Assembly: GCA_030526195.1 (NCBI GenBank)
Contig: JAUNDG010000025.1
Coordinates: forward strand, 1 to 35,652
Source: Lachnospiraceae bacterium
GTDB taxonomy: Bacteria; Bacillota; Clostridia; Lachnospirales; Lachnospiraceae
Length of the DNA: 35,652 nucleotides
Reading direction: 5' to 3'
Positions 35,599-35,652 of the stretch are shown here, one piece after another. The notes below the pieces were generated by a model that saw nothing but the letters and a program-made list of their open reading frames with translations, was not told where the DNA came from and did no database searches. Position 1 is the first letter of the stretch. Each line of letters opens with the position of its first letter. The position numbers and the translations under genes are program-made.

Positions 35599-35652
35599 AA
35601 AATGAACCCCAAGAAATGGACACGGGTAAACAGGGCTTTTTCGACACCTACT
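35599..35652 (+). mobile_element. Possible IS3-family terminal inverted repeat at the window edge
   Basis: The sequence TGAACCCCAAGAAATGGACA has the form of an IS3-family (IS150-like) end: TG, a C-run, an A-rich middle and TGGACA. The transposase, if any, would lie beyond the window, so this rests on the terminal pattern alone. Confidence 0.3.

Overview
The window looks like chromosome from an anaerobic, Gram-positive member of the Clostridia (Firmicutes), probably gut- or host-associated and rather G+C-rich for the class. This is inferred from strong AGGAGG-type ribosome binding sites, several lipobox proteins, a MATE pump, a type I GAPDH, hybrid histidine kinases with the SHDIRTPMNAI H-box common in Lachnospiraceae and relatives, and a very large GLUG-type surface protein. 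No ribosomal RNA or tRNA is visible, so the placement is not firm.

Layout. (1) Bases 1-1640 are A+T-richer and hold a small intact PNPOx-like flavoprotein among broken genes (LysE exporter, MATE C-terminus, serine recombinase): a decayed accessory patch. (2) Bases 1755-15526 form one tightly packed four-gene unit. Three exported proteins, each with one N-terminal hydrophobic segment, precede a 3580-residue secreted protein with a Ser/Gly/acidic linker and long GLUG/beta-helix-like blocks. This is the most interesting system here, probably a surface fibre or adhesin and its partners. (3) A RelE/ParE-type toxin-antitoxin pair (15602-16251) has been inserted into the terminator between the giant gene and its convergent neighbour, leaving an 18-bp direct repeat on each side. 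(4) A membrane LuxR-type regulator with a 12-segment MFS-like domain (16448-17872) is divergent from a two-gene lipoprotein operon (18071-20211). A large inverted repeat lies between the two promoters. (5) Bases 20449-24705 carry a membrane-fused spermidine-synthase-like protein, a MATE exporter and a type I GAPDH, each with its own terminator or promoter. (6) Bases 25095-35203 are a sensory region: a sugar-binding-type lipoprotein without permeases followed by a hybrid histidine kinase, then two more hybrid kinases, one with two periplasmic-binding-type domains and one soluble with several PAS domains. (7) The right edge holds a 95-bp tandem repeat with hairpins, a structured inverted repeat and a possible IS3-family end.

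How it fits together. The three hybrid kinases all end in a receiver domain and no DNA-binding response regulator is present, so their output must lie elsewhere. The LuxR/MFS protein probably controls the lipoprotein operon beside it. The surface-protein operon has no sortase, signal peptidase or cell-wall sorting signal in the window. Across the whole window the heptamer GAAAATG/CATTTTC occurs far more often than base composition predicts, in genes and intergenic DNA and in more than one codon frame.
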